From Chryseobacterium contaminans (GTDB taxonomy: Bacteria; Bacteroidota; Bacteroidia; Flavobacteriales; Weeksellaceae): DNA of 64,000 nt. The DNA lies in NCBI RefSeq assembly GCF_001684955.1, contig NZ_MAYF01000024.1:1-64000 (forward strand), given 5' to 3'. The translations under genes were made by a program, and so were the position numbers. The notes under the pieces are model-generated. The model searched no databases and was not told the origin of the DNA. It saw only the letters and a program-made list of their open reading frames with translations. Shown here piece after piece: positions 45,324-53,991 of this stretch (within the stretch, counting starts at the first letter, position 1; the number at the start of each line of letters is the position of its first letter).

Positions 45324-46475
45324 ATGTCTGAAAAAAAGAAAATTCTCATTAGAATCGGTTCCCTTCGCCATGGCGGTGCAGAAAAAGTTCTGGTTAACTT
45401 TCTTAAAAACCTTCCCAAAGATAAATATGAAGTTGATTTATTGATTAACCTCTATACAGGAATGTACATCCAGGAAGTTCCGTCTTGGGTAAAACTCCAT
45501 TATCTCCTGAAAGGAGAAATGATTACCACCAATAAGCCTCATGAAATTCCGGTGAAGGCATTCAGGGTGTTGTATCAGAAAATGTTCCTGATGTTCCCTT
45601 CCCTTCTCTATAAATTTATATTAAAAAATAAAAAATACGATGTAGAAATAGCGGCTATCCATGGGATGTACAAAGAGATACTATCCAGTCCGCAAAAAGA
45701 TTCTAAAAAAATCGTATGGGTTCAGAATGATATCTTTAATCTGAAAGAATATACACCTGAAGTAATCAGGCAGTTTTTCAAATTCGACAGAATTCTGGTT
45801 ATTTCCAACAAGCTTAAAGAGGAAATGCAGAAGCTGGCCCGTAATGAAAAAGAGAAACAGGCCGTTGTTAAGATTTTCAACCCCATAGACTCTCAGGATA
45901 CACTCCAGAAAGCAGAGGCTAAGATTGATGACTACCCTTTTTCCAAAGATTTACCAACCTTTGTAACTATTGGCACCGTATATCCTCAGAAAGGTTACGA
46001 CAGGCTTTTGGATGTTCATAAGAAATTAATGGATGAAGGATTAAAACATCAGATCATCATTATTGGTGATGGTTTTGATTTTGACAATATACAGGCAAAG
46101 CTTAATCAATTGGGACTTCAGGATACAGTAAAGATGCTTGGTTTCAGAAGTAACCCTTATCCTTATCTTAAAAACTCGGACTTTTATATAATGTCATCCA
46201 GACATGAAGGATTCCCTACCATTATTGCAGAAGCTCTTATTCTTAATAAACCAGTAGTTTCCACAGATGTTTCAGGAATAAAAGACCTGCTTCAGGATGG
46301 CAAACTGGGTCTTATTACCCCTAATTCTGAAGAAGGAATTTATGAAGGAATGAAACAATTCTTAACGAACAGTGAGCTTTCCAAACAATATGAAAAGGCA
46401 ATAACAGAAACGGACCTTCCGTTTGTGCTTGAAAAATCGGTAGCGCATCTTCAGGAAATTATTGATCATGTATAA
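45324..46475 (+). CDS. Glycosyltransferase, GT4
   Basis: A 383-residue GT-B enzyme with KILIRIGSLRHGGAEKVLVN, FVTIGTVYPQKGYDRLLDVH and SSRHEGFPTIIAEALILNKP with the E-x7-E motif. It is a paralog of the enzyme at 42284. It starts right after the acyltransferase stop codon and is followed by a serine-acetyltransferase-like gene. Confidence 0.93.
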   Translation: MSEKKKILIRIGSLRHGGAEKVLVNFLKNLPKDKYEVDLLINLYTGMYIQEVPSWVKLHYLLKGEMITTNKPHEIPVKAFRVLYQKMFLMFPSLLYKFILKNKKYDVEIAAIHGMYKEILSSPQKDSKKIVWVQNDIFNLKEYTPEVIRQFFKFDRILVISNKLKEEMQKLARNEKEKQAVVKIFNPIDSQDTLQKAEAKIDDYPFSKDLPTFVTIGTVYPQKGYDRLLDVHKKLMDEGLKHQIIIIGDGFDFDNIQAKLNQLGLQDTVKMLGFRSNPYPYLKNSDFYIMSSRHEGFPTIIAEALILNKPVVSTDVSGIKDLLQDGKLGLITPNSEEGIYEGMKQFLTNSELSKQYEKAITETDLPFVLEKSVAHLQEIIDHV

Positions 46476-46486
46476 AATATTTTGTT

Positions 46487-47044
46487 ATGCCAGAGTATAC
46501 AGCAATACAGAAAGATTTTTACAGGGAAAGCGGTACATGGCTTTCCACAATTGGAATTTGGAAAAAATGCATTAACCCCAATCTCCATTATCTCTACATC
46601 TTCAGAAAGGCTCAGAAACACCAGAAAAAATCAGTTTCCGGTATGTTCTGGAGGCTTGTTTTAAGGCATTATCAGATAAAATACGGTTTCCAGATTTATC
46701 CTGAAACTCAGATTGGAGAAGGTTTATATCTGGGGCATTGGGGAGCACTGGTTATCAATCCTAAAGCTAAAATCGGTAAAAACTGTAATATTGCCCAAGG
46801 AGTAACAATCGGGCAGCAGAACAGAGGCAAAAACGAAGGTTACCCAGTTATCGGAGATGAAGTATGGATAGGCCCCAATGCCGTTATTGTTGGCAATGTA
46901 AATATAGGAAACAATGTTTTGATTGCGCCTAATGCCTATGTGAACTTTGATGTTCCTGAAAACTCTATGGTTATGGGAAATCCGGGAAAGATCTATCCTG
47001 CTGAAAATGCTACCCAAGGCTATATTAATAATAAATTATCTTAA
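46487..47044 (+). CDS. Serine-acetyltransferase-like hexapeptide acyltransferase
   Basis: A 185-residue protein with an alpha-helical N-terminus and a C-terminal beta helix (GEGLYLGHWGALVIN, IGKNCNIAQGVTIGQ, IGDEVWIGPNAVIVGNVNIG). This is the CysE/WcaB-like fold, shorter than true CysE (about 270 residues). Within a glycan locus it more likely acetylates a sugar than serine. It is the last gene of the polysaccharide locus; its stop codon overlaps the stop of the convergent truncated gene. Confidence 0.82.
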   Translation: MPEYTAIQKDFYRESGTWLSTIGIWKKCINPNLHYLYIFRKAQKHQKKSVSGMFWRLVLRHYQIKYGFQIYPETQIGEGLYLGHWGALVINPKAKIGKNCNIAQGVTIGQQNRGKNEGYPVIGDEVWIGPNAVIVGNVNIGNNVLIAPNAYVNFDVPENSMVMGNPGKIYPAENATQGYINNKLS

Positions 47045-47286
47045 TTAACTTCAAGATTCTTTTTATTAATCCAATAAGCGGCCAACAAATTGGGAAGCCA
47101 GCATAGCCAAGCTACAGCAAGATAGGATTTATCGGGATCATGAGTGATATTCTGCAACAAAGGATACCAAAGTCTTAGTGTTACCGCAGCAAAGGTACAG
47201 GCATAACTGTAAACCATAAACTGTTGGGCTTTATCATATTCCCCTTTCTGATCTGAAAAATGCCAGCCAATGTAGTAATAAGCCAT
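47041..47286 (-). pseudogene. Truncated DUF2306-like membrane protein (C-terminal remnant)
   Basis: The 81-residue frame reads QQFMVYSYACTFAAVTLRLW and then hydrophobic helices. This resembles the C-terminal part of DUF2306 membrane proteins, where RSYALTFAAVTLR is typical. The N-terminal helices are missing. The frame can be read back only eleven codons beyond the ATG (FQWRIYNAGIY) before a stop, so the gene is cut. It may still be a short expressed protein. Confidence 0.5.
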
Positions 47287-47700
47287 GTAAATCCCAGCAT
47301 TATAAATCCGCCATTGAAACTATAGGGTTAAAATCAAAGCCTTAATTTATTCATTTTTTAAAGTAAATATTATTTATTTTCAATAGATCTCATCCATTCT
47401 TTTGAAGGATAGGGAAATTTAAAAATATTTTAATCTTCACATCCTATTTTATGATTTTTACTTTGTAAATTTATCTTAGTTTTTAAACGTTTGGATTATT
47501 ATAGAACCTTTATTCATGCTAAAGCAAAGTATATAGGAATATTACATATGATTTTAAGCATATTTTAATATTAAACTTTGTTAAAAGTGGATAGTTTTTC
47601 CGTAAAAATTATATTTTTGCATAATTATTGATTCGGTCTATTGATTTTGAAAATAATTTAAACGAAATAAATAATTATAAACCTTTTTAAATTTAAAATT
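47287..47700 (+). other. Intergenic region before the carbonic anhydrase gene
   Basis: These 414 AT-rich bases hold a candidate -7 box (47612-47619). On the minus strand a short frame ending SKEWMRSIENK at 47374 looks like the tail of a lost gene but cannot be extended. This fits a region where genes have decayed at the end of the polysaccharide locus. Confidence 0.45.
47612..47619 (+). promoter_or_regulatory. Candidate -7 box of the carbonic anhydrase/SulP group
   Basis: TATTTTTG matches TAnnTTTG and would give a leader of about 75 bases before the start codon at 47701. No correctly spaced -33 box is seen. Confidence 0.35.
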
Positions 47701-48369
47701 ATGTCACAATCGTACGAAGTTATTTTTGAGAACAATAAGAAATGGGTAGAATCTAAAGTGGCACAAGACCCCAACTTCTTCCATGAGCTGGCAAAAACTC
47801 AAAATCCTGATTATCTTTATATAGGATGTTCAGACAGTAGAGCTACAGCGGAAGAATTAATGGGAGCCAAGCCGGGAGAGGTATTTGTTCACAGAAATAT
47901 TGCCAATGTTGTAAATACTTTAGACATGAGCTCCACAGCAGTTATTCAATATGCTGTAGAACATCTTAAAGTAAAACATATTGTAGTTTGTGGACATTAC
48001 AATTGCGGTGGTGTAAAAGCAGCGATGACTCCTCAGGATTTAGGATTATTGAATCCCTGGTTGAGAAATATTCGTGATGTTTACAGATTACACCAGGCAG
48101 AACTTGATTCTATCGAAGATGAAGATAAGCGTTATGACAGGCTGGTTGAGCTTAATGTTCAGGAGCAATGTATCAACGTTATCAAAATGGCCTGCGTACA
48201 GGAAAGGTATATTTTAGAAGAACAACCTGTTGTACACGGCTGGGTATTTGACCTTAGAACAGGTAAAATTATTGATCTTGAGATTGATTTTGAGAAAATC
48301 TTAAAAGACATTCAGAAGATCTACAACCTTACCGGTTCAGATTGGGTAATGAGCAGAAAGACTAAATAG
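47701..48369 (+). CDS. can: Beta-carbonic anhydrase, copy 1
   Basis: A 222-residue beta-class carbonic anhydrase that interconverts CO2 and bicarbonate in the cytoplasm. The zinc ligands are Cys43, Asp45 (with Arg47) in CSDSRA, and His99 and Cys102 in GHYNCGG. The length and the C-terminal HGWVFDLRTGKI fit the CynT/Can type. It heads a plus-strand group with a SulP transporter and a second carbonic anhydrase, suggesting bicarbonate uptake and use. Confidence 0.95.
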   Translation: MSQSYEVIFENNKKWVESKVAQDPNFFHELAKTQNPDYLYIGCSDSRATAEELMGAKPGEVFVHRNIANVVNTLDMSSTAVIQYAVEHLKVKHIVVCGHYNCGGVKAAMTPQDLGLLNPWLRNIRDVYRLHQAELDSIEDEDKRYDRLVELNVQEQCINVIKMACVQERYILEEQPVVHGWVFDLRTGKIIDLEIDFEKILKDIQKIYNLTGSDWVMSRKTK

Positions 48370-48390
48370 TTTTTCAAAAAAGAATGTGAA

Positions 48391-48690
48391 ATGAAATTCT
48401 GGAGTATTATTGTATTAACGTTTTTTCTAAATTTTACAGCGCTGCCAAGCATTGCTGCGGTGGCAGGCTGGGACATTGTCAGAACAAATATAATAGTAAA
48501 TGAAGAAGAGCCACATTCTCACCCATCCTCGTTTATAGTTTACGAAAAGACAATTCCAAAACCTTTGGATGTTTTTGACTATCTGAAGTTTTCTGAGCCT
48601 GCACCTCAATCTATGTCTTTCGTACTGGTAGATGATTCCTTTCATCTATCTCCTTTACTTACTATATTTTCTCCGCCTCCGGAAGCTTAA
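48391..48690 (+). CDS. Small secreted protein of unknown function
   Basis: A 99-residue protein with an N-terminal signal peptide (FWSIIVLTFFLNFTALPSIAA) and no cysteine after it. The mature part contains EEEPHSHPSS, with two histidines, and ends in HLSPLLTIFSPPPEA. I do not recognise a family. It lies 21 bases after the carbonic anhydrase gene and before SulP, so it is probably co-expressed; a periplasmic metal- or transport-related role is a guess. Confidence 0.7.
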   Translation: MKFWSIIVLTFFLNFTALPSIAAVAGWDIVRTNIIVNEEEPHSHPSSFIVYEKTIPKPLDVFDYLKFSEPAPQSMSFVLVDDSFHLSPLLTIFSPPPEA

Positions 48691-48837
48691 TTTTTAAAAG
48701 TAGTAGTTAGATTTTATAGTTATTCATGCCTTTTAAGGTATTGAATAAGCTGTTTATGCTTTAAAAATTAATTTTCCAATCTTTTATAATTGATTATTTA
48801 AGAATAAATCATCGGTTATACTATTTTCAAAAATATC

Positions 48838-50430
48838 ATGAAAAAAACATCATTATTAGGAGGAATCAAGGAGAATTTCCCTTCCGGACTCGTTGTATTC
48901 TTAGTAGCACTGCCTTTGTGCTTAGGAATCGCTTTAGCATCTGGAGCACCGCCATTATCCGGGGTTATTTCCGGAATTGTAGGTGGCCTTGTTGTAGGCT
49001 TTCTTAGTAATTCAAACATATCAGTTTCCGGGCCTGCCGCAGGGCTTACAGCTATCGTACTAACCGCCATTACCGACCTTGGAGCATTTGAACTGTTCTT
49101 ATGTGCCGGGATTATTGCGGGGATTATCCAATTGGTCTTAGGCTTTGTAAGAGCTGGTAGTATTTCCAATTATTTTCCCAATAATGTTATTGAAGGAATG
49201 CTTGCAGCCATCGGTATCATTATTATTTTAAAACAAATTCCTCACGCACTGGGATTTGATAAAGATTATGAAGGAAACCAGTCATTATTCAGTAATGGAC
49301 TTAATTTCGGGTATTTTACTGAACTTTTCGGAGCGATTCACCCTGGAGCTATTATTGTAACAGCAGTATCTGTAGGGATTCTTATTGCCTGGGATAAAAT
49401 TCCGGTTCTTAAAAGAATGAAAATGCTTCCGGGAGCGCTGGTAGCAGTAGTTACCGGGATATTATTAAATGAACTGTTCAAACTATCAGGAAGTTCATTG
49501 GCTATTGGTAAAGAACACCTGGTTTCACTACCTGTTCCACAATCATTGGATGACTTTAAGAATCTTATTACAATGCCGGATTTCGGTGGCTTTACCAATC
49601 CTAAAGTATGGATTGTAGGAGCAACTATTGCTATTGTAGCCTCTATAGAAACTTTACTTTGTATTGAAGCTTCGGATAGATTGGATAAGCAAAGAAGAAT
49701 TACTGATACGAATCTTGAGCTTAAGGCGCAGGGAGTTGGAAATCTTGTAAGCTCATTTATTGGTGGGCTTCCTATGACCTCAGTAGTGGTGAGAAGTTCA
49801 GCAAATGCCAATGCAGGAGCTACTTCCAAAGTATCTGCTATGATTCATGGGGTACTTCTATTAGTTTGTGTATTGAGTATTCCGGTTATTCTGAATCTGA
49901 TCCCGCTGGCAACTCTTGCTGCGGTGTTGATTCTGGTAGGGTATAAACTTGCGAAGCCTGCTACCTTCAAACATTTCTGGCATCTTGGAAAATTCCAGTT
50001 TGTACCATTTGTGGCAACTGTTGTAGCTGTTGTAGCAACCGACCTGTTAAAAGGGGTTGGAATTGGTCTTGCCATCTCTGTATTCTATATCCTGCAGGGA
50101 AATATGAAAAGAGCTTATTATCTCAGCAGAGAAAAACTGGATGATGCAGATGGAATCAAGATCAAACTGGCTGAGGAAGTATCTTTCTTAAATAAAGCAG
50201 CCATTAAAAAAACATTAAAAAACATTAAATCTAACTCTACTGTAATCATTGACGCAAGAGAAACTTCATATATCGCGACAGATGTACTGGAAATGATCCA
50301 GGATTTTGCCAATATCCGTGCAAAAGAAGAAGATATCAACGTAGAACTTCTGGGCTTTAAAACGTCATATAAAGATTATGAAAGAAGCCAGGATTCTCAC
50401 ATCTTGATTACTCATAAAAGAGCAATGTAA
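48838..50430 (+). CDS. SulP family inorganic anion transporter
   Basis: A 530-residue membrane protein of the SulP/SLC26 family: FPSGLVVFLVALPLCLGIAL at the start, SVSGPAAGLTAIV, and a C-terminal STAS domain (about 430-520) with STVIIDARETSYIATDVLEM. SulP proteins carry sulfate, bicarbonate or other anions. Two beta-carbonic anhydrase genes flank this one, which favours bicarbonate, as in BicA-type transporters; sulfate cannot be excluded. Confidence 0.94.
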   Translation: MKKTSLLGGIKENFPSGLVVFLVALPLCLGIALASGAPPLSGVISGIVGGLVVGFLSNSNISVSGPAAGLTAIVLTAITDLGAFELFLCAGIIAGIIQLVLGFVRAGSISNYFPNNVIEGMLAAIGIIIILKQIPHALGFDKDYEGNQSLFSNGLNFGYFTELFGAIHPGAIIVTAVSVGILIAWDKIPVLKRMKMLPGALVAVVTGILLNELFKLSGSSLAIGKEHLVSLPVPQSLDDFKNLITMPDFGGFTNPKVWIVGATIAIVASIETLLCIEASDRLDKQRRITDTNLELKAQGVGNLVSSFIGGLPMTSVVVRSSANANAGATSKVSAMIHGVLLLVCVLSIPVILNLIPLATLAAVLILVGYKLAKPATFKHFWHLGKFQFVPFVATVVAVVATDLLKGVGIGLAISVFYILQGNMKRAYYLSREKLDDADGIKIKLAEEVSFLNKAAIKKTLKNIKSNSTVIIDARETSYIATDVLEMIQDFANIRAKEEDINVELLGFKTSYKDYERSQDSHILITHKRAM

Positions 50431-50483
50431 GCTCAAACCAATTTTATTTTAAACTTAACAATTCAACAAACAACTAAAATTAT

Positions 50484-51119
50484 ATGAAAGCACATACATA
50501 CGAAACTCAGTCTACCATTACTCCTGAAAAAGCTTTAGAGTTTTTAAAGGAAGGAAACCAAAGATTCGTTAATAATCTTAAAGCCAACAGAGACCTTCTG
50601 GAGCAGGTAAATGCAACCCGTGAAGGGCAATGGCCTTTTGCAGTGGTTTTAAGCTGTATAGACAGCCGTACTTCTGCAGAATTAATTTTCGACCAGGGAT
50701 TGGGAGATGTTTTCAGTATCAGAATTGCCGGTAATTTTGTAAATCAGGACATTTTAGGTTCTATGGAATTTGGCTGTAACGTAGCGGGTTCCAAACTGAT
50801 CGTTGTTTTAGGACACACTAAATGCGGAGCTCTGAAGGGAGGTCTTGATGCAGCCCAAATTGAAGGGTTGGGAATGGATAACCTGAACCACCTGATCAAT
50901 CATTTCAACCCAATTATCAATGAAGTGATTGAAGAAAATGAAGAACGCTCATCAAAAAACAGTTCTCTTTTAGAAAGACTTAATCACCAGAATGTAAAAA
51001 ATGCCATTGAAGACATCCGCAAACAAAGCTCAACACTTAAAAGACTTGAAGAAGAAGGAAAAATTAAGATTGTTGGAGCTAACTACGATGTTGAAACAGG
51101 TGCAGTAACCTGGTTATAA
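50484..51119 (+). CDS. Beta-carbonic anhydrase, copy 2
   Basis: A 211-residue beta-carbonic anhydrase with Cys58, Asp60 and Arg62 in SCIDSRTSAE and His111, Cys114 in GHTKCGALKGG. It belongs to a different subgroup from the copy at 47701 (segments such as EFGCNVAGSKLIVVLG). It lies 53 bases after SulP and is followed by a strong terminator, so it is the last gene of the group. Confidence 0.94.
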   Translation: MKAHTYETQSTITPEKALEFLKEGNQRFVNNLKANRDLLEQVNATREGQWPFAVVLSCIDSRTSAELIFDQGLGDVFSIRIAGNFVNQDILGSMEFGCNVAGSKLIVVLGHTKCGALKGGLDAAQIEGLGMDNLNHLINHFNPIINEVIEENEERSSKNSSLLERLNHQNVKNAIEDIRKQSSTLKRLEEEGKIKIVGANYDVETGAVTWL

Positions 51120-51201
51120 TAATCAAGAGTCTTATTTAGCTACTTACTAAGTATCATAGAGATCAGATCAATTGATTGGAAATTAATTAAATGCATAGCA
51201 G

Positions 51202-51236
51202 AAGGCCATCGGAAATCCGATGGCCTTTATTTTTCA
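51202..51236 (+). terminator. Terminator after the second carbonic anhydrase gene
   Basis: AAGGCCATCGG (51202-51212) pairs with CCGATGGCCTT (51217-51227) across a 4-base loop, followed by TATTTTT. It ends the SulP group and faces the convergent pth gene. Confidence 0.85.
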
Positions 51237-51258
51237 GGTATAGCAAAAAAATGGCTAA

Positions 51259-51822
51259 TTATTTTCCGTTAAATGTAGACATTGTATTACTGATCCCTGC
51301 AAATACAAAGGAAAGGCTGGCTTTTGAAAAAGTTTCTATTCTTTCTGTAAGTTTTTCTGTTTCTTCTTCATTCCATGTTCCTAATACATAATCTACCTGT
51401 CGGCCTGCAGCAAAATCTGCCGAAATCCCAAAACGAAGCCTTGCGTAGTTTTGTGTCTGTAATACTTCATTGATATTCTTAAGGCCGTTGTGACCTGCAT
51501 CAGAACCCTTTCCTTTCATCCTTAAAGTACCGAAAGGTAACGCCAGATCATCTGTTATAATCAATACGTTTTCCAAAGGAATATTTTCTTTCTGCATCCA
51601 ATATCTTACAGCATTACCGGATAAATTCATATAGGTATCCGGTTTAAGAACAAAAACTTTTCTGCCTTTATACTTTCCTTCTGCTATCCAGCCGAAATTA
51701 GCAGTATTAAACGGGGCTTCCAGTTTTTCAGCTATTTTTTCAGCTACTTTAAAACCTATATTATGTCGTGTATTTTCATATTCTGAGCCTTTGTTTCCCA
51801 GCCCAACAATTAAATATTTCAT
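51259..51822 (-). CDS. pth: Peptidyl-tRNA hydrolase
   Basis: Pth frees peptides from prematurely released peptidyl-tRNA. The 187-residue protein has [20 protein letters not shown] with the catalytic His20 and Asn10, then the family segments [10 protein letters not shown] and [12 protein letters not shown]. Length matches the bacterial family. Confidence 0.97.
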   Translation of the reverse strand: MKYLIVGLGNKGSEYENTRHNIGFKVAEKIAEKLEAPFNTANFGWIAEGKYKGRKVFVLKPDTYMNLSGNAVRYWMQKENIPLENVLIITDDLALPFGTLRMKGKGSDAGHNGLKNINEVLQTQNYARLRFGISADFAAGRQVDYVLGTWNEEETEKLTERIETFSKASLSFVFAGISNTMSTFNGK

Positions 51823-51849
51823 CAGAAATTTTTTACAAAATTAAGGGAT

Positions 51850-51886
51850 AAAAAATAAAAAACTCAACCTTGGAAAGATTGAGTTT
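51850..51886 (-). terminator. Terminator of the 51908 lipoprotein gene
   Basis: On the minus strand AAACTCAATCTT and AAGGTTGAGTTT pair (with one G-U) around a 3-base loop, then a T-rich run follows. The G-U pair forms only in the minus-strand RNA, which shows its direction. Confidence 0.7.
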
Positions 51887-51907
51887 AAATATTATTGAAA
51901 AACTATT

Positions 51908-52849
51908 TTATTGTGGTTTATAAATATAGTTCACACCATAGCCTTTTGTCATGTAAGTCTGCAAGTCATATGCGTAATTTGTACTCATTACAATAGGCTG
52001 AGGGATATTTGCACTAAGATCTGTTACAGACCATCTCTTAGGGTTATTTGGAGAAAGAATCAAGCTCTCTTTAATAGTATGTTTAGTAGCTAATAATCTT
52101 GAGATTTTATATACTTTTGGTAATAGCGTGAACGGGCTGATCTGTTGATCATAAGCATAATATTCATAGCCGTATTTTTCAGTAGGTGTACCATACACAA
52201 TTGGATTATTGGATGTTACCGGCCCAGAAACATTAAGTACTTTAGATACATTATCTCCCACATACGTAAACTCTGATTTGTAATATTCTTTATAATTGAT
52301 AGGCCCGCCTATAGCCTCTTCGCCTTTAATTGTAGTGATAGACTCCAATTTTGAAGTACCGGCATTATAAGTTAGGGTATGAATATACTTTTCTGAAGCG
52401 AATAAGGTTTGAGGTCCTGGCTTAGTGGAAGGTGGAACCGGTGGCGTTCTTTTGAATACAGAGCGTGTTTCAGAAATAGACTGCAACTGGCTGTTATTTC
52501 CATAATTGAACTGTCTTTCATAAGATATACTGTCTTTATCCAGTTTTCCGTTTCCATCAAGATCAAGAAAACCTCTGAAATTAATCTGGCTGATTCTATC
52601 ACCACTGTACATTATATCTGTAATAGAAGCACTATCTGTGACAACTCTGTTCATCAGCAATCCGCTGTACTGATATTCCGCCAGAGTGGTTTTATCGGTA
52701 ATTTCTTTATATAAAGCTCTTGGGCCGCTCAGCCCTCCCGTATTATTCAGATCCAAAAGAGGATTCCCGTCTTCATCCAATAAATCTTTGCAGGAATGTA
52801 TTGAAGAAAAGCCTGCAATTAATAAGATAAAATAGAAAATTTGTTTCAT
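51908..52849 (-). CDS. Lipoprotein of unknown function
   Basis: A 313-residue protein with a lipoprotein signal peptide ending SSIHSC-K, cysteine near residue 20, followed by DLLDEDGNPLLDLNN. The body has repeated YxY-type strands (RDFLYNGNNSQ-like, EYYKSEFTYVGDNVSKV) suggesting an extracellular beta-rich protein. No known domain is recognised. It has its own promoter box and terminator. Confidence 0.75.
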   Translation of the reverse strand: MKQIFYFILLIAGFSSIHSCKDLLDEDGNPLLDLNNTGGLSGPRALYKEITDKTTLAEYQYSGLLMNRVVTDSASITDIMYSGDRISQINFRGFLDLDGNGKLDKDSISYERQFNYGNNSQLQSISETRSVFKRTPPVPPSTKPGPQTLFASEKYIHTLTYNAGTSKLESITTIKGEEAIGGPINYKEYYKSEFTYVGDNVSKVLNVSGPVTSNNPIVYGTPTEKYGYEYYAYDQQISPFTLLPKVYKISRLLATKHTIKESLILSPNNPKRWSVTDLSANIPQPIVMSTNYAYDLQTYMTKGYGVNYIYKPQ

Positions 52850-52874
52850 TTCCTGGTAATTGATTATTTTTTCA

Positions 52875-52882
52875 CAAATATA
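52875..52882 (-). promoter_or_regulatory. Candidate -7 box of the lipoprotein gene
   Basis: TATATTTG on the minus strand is a perfect TAnnTTTG match, 25 bases before the start codon at 52849. No -33 box is seen. Confidence 0.45.
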
Positions 52883-52970
52883 ATTTTTTTTTGCATAAAA
52901 ATTATACGATTATTTATATTCTGATAAGATTAACAATAATAGTTCTCCTACGATTTGTAATAGATAAACA

Positions 52971-53096
52971 TCAGATTCTGAGATCCATTATTACAATCCC
53001 TCTGAATCTTGGATGTTCCTGTACTGTTTGAAGTGAAGCCAGCAAACCGAATGGAAGAATACCAGCCAACACATGAAGAAAATAGTTTTTTACCAT
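52971..53096 (-). CDS. Possible 41-residue protein or gene remnant
   Basis: The minus-strand frame starts MVKNYFLHVLAGILPFGLL and ends IVIMDLRI. The hydrophobic start looks like a signal peptide. In the neighbouring frame over the same bases a cysteine-containing sequence ends NLMFIYYKS, which suggests a possible frameshift. I do not recognise either. Confidence 0.25.
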   Translation of the reverse strand: MVKNYFLHVLAGILPFGLLASLQTVQEHPRFRGIVIMDLRI

Positions 53097-53182
53097 ATTT
53101 TTTTAATTTGTTCAAATATAATTCAATTTTACACAACACAGGCTACACCAACCAATAAATTCATAAAGAATAGCGACAATAA

Positions 53183-53216
53183 ATAAAAAAATCTAAAAAC
53201 ATAACGCTTTTAGATT
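53183..53216 (-). terminator. Terminator of the secreted-protein operon
   Basis: AATCTAAAA (53190-53198) and TTTTAGATT (53208-53216) form a 9-base stem with a 9-base loop. On the minus strand a T-rich run follows. It lies just after the end of the last of three paralogous genes. Confidence 0.6.
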
Positions 53217-53241
53217 CTTAATTATTATATGGATATTAAAA

Positions 53242-53982
53242 TTAATAAGGCTGTAATACAGATGTTGTTAAAACAGACTGTGCCATATCACTACTAAGAA
53301 CTGATCCGTCCACTGCTCTTCCAATCCCCAGTGTTGTATTATTTAATGTCCTGTTTATGCAGGCTACTTTAACAGAATATTTATTTTTAGGAATAAGATT
53401 TTCAAGCGTTGCATTAAGATTAAATATTTTATAAGCCCCACTGTCTCCCTGCAATACATCAGTTCTCACTGCTTTAAGTTTATTATCTACAAACACACCA
53501 CATGCAAAACTTGCTGATGCTGTACCGGCAAATACTTTTTGAGCAGTGGTTTGAAATGAAAATGTCACTTTATTGGTCATATTTGTTACAGAAAATGTAT
53601 CAACAGCCTGAGGTATCACAAGCCAGCTACTTGTTAAATCATCATTTTCATTGTAAGGTACAGGATTACCATTGCTATTGAATGATATCCCTGTTTGGTC
53701 TGCAACAGTATTAATCGAAAACAAAGACATACTTCCTTGTCCATCGGCAATTTTAATACTTTTCCAATCATTGGCAGCCATTTCCGTATTATTGTGAAAA
53801 ATGTCTCCTGCGTTACCCGCTGATCCTTTTAATAAATCGGTACCTGCAGTTCTTAGCTCTTTTCTAACATTTACGTCTCCATTTACGTCCAGTTTATTAA
53901 CAGGATTAGGCGTATTAATACCGATTTGAGCGCTAGCTAACCCGACAATTAATAAAAATTGAACAAAAAATATTTTTTTCAT
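53242..53982 (-). CDS. Secreted protein with VGINT/LDVNG-type N-terminus, paralog 3
   Basis: A 246-residue protein with a signal peptide (FFVQFLLIVGLASAQ) followed by IGINTPNPVNKLDVNGDVNV. This short segment is common at the start of exported Bacteroidota proteins and resembles head repeats of phage fibres and adhesins. GSAGNAGDIFHNNTEMAAN follows, then a beta-rich body with ASFACGVFVDNKLKAVR. The family function is unknown to me. Third gene of a three-gene operon of paralogs. Confidence 0.8.
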   Translation of the reverse strand: MKKIFFVQFLLIVGLASAQIGINTPNPVNKLDVNGDVNVRKELRTAGTDLLKGSAGNAGDIFHNNTEMAANDWKSIKIADGQGSMSLFSINTVADQTGISFNSNGNPVPYNENDDLTSSWLVIPQAVDTFSVTNMTNKVTFSFQTTAQKVFAGTASASFACGVFVDNKLKAVRTDVLQGDSGAYKIFNLNATLENLIPKNKYSVKVACINRTLNNTTLGIGRAVDGSVLSSDMAQSVLTTSVLQPY

Positions 53983-53991
53983 AATTGGTTT

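Larger units (their letters stand above)
52850..53241 (-). other. Intergenic region with promoter, terminator and a broken small frame
   Basis: This 392-base gap contains the promoter box at 52875-52882, a 41-codon minus-strand frame at 52971-53096 and a terminator at 53183-53216. The rest is AT-rich without a recognised signal. Confidence 0.5.

Noticed and set aside
4398-47044. CRISPR arrays, transposases, integrases or tRNA genes in or near the polysaccharide locus
   Set aside because: I looked for regular direct repeats, transposase-like frames and tRNA-like folds at the gaps and saw none, so transfer of the locus is not shown by mobile elements.
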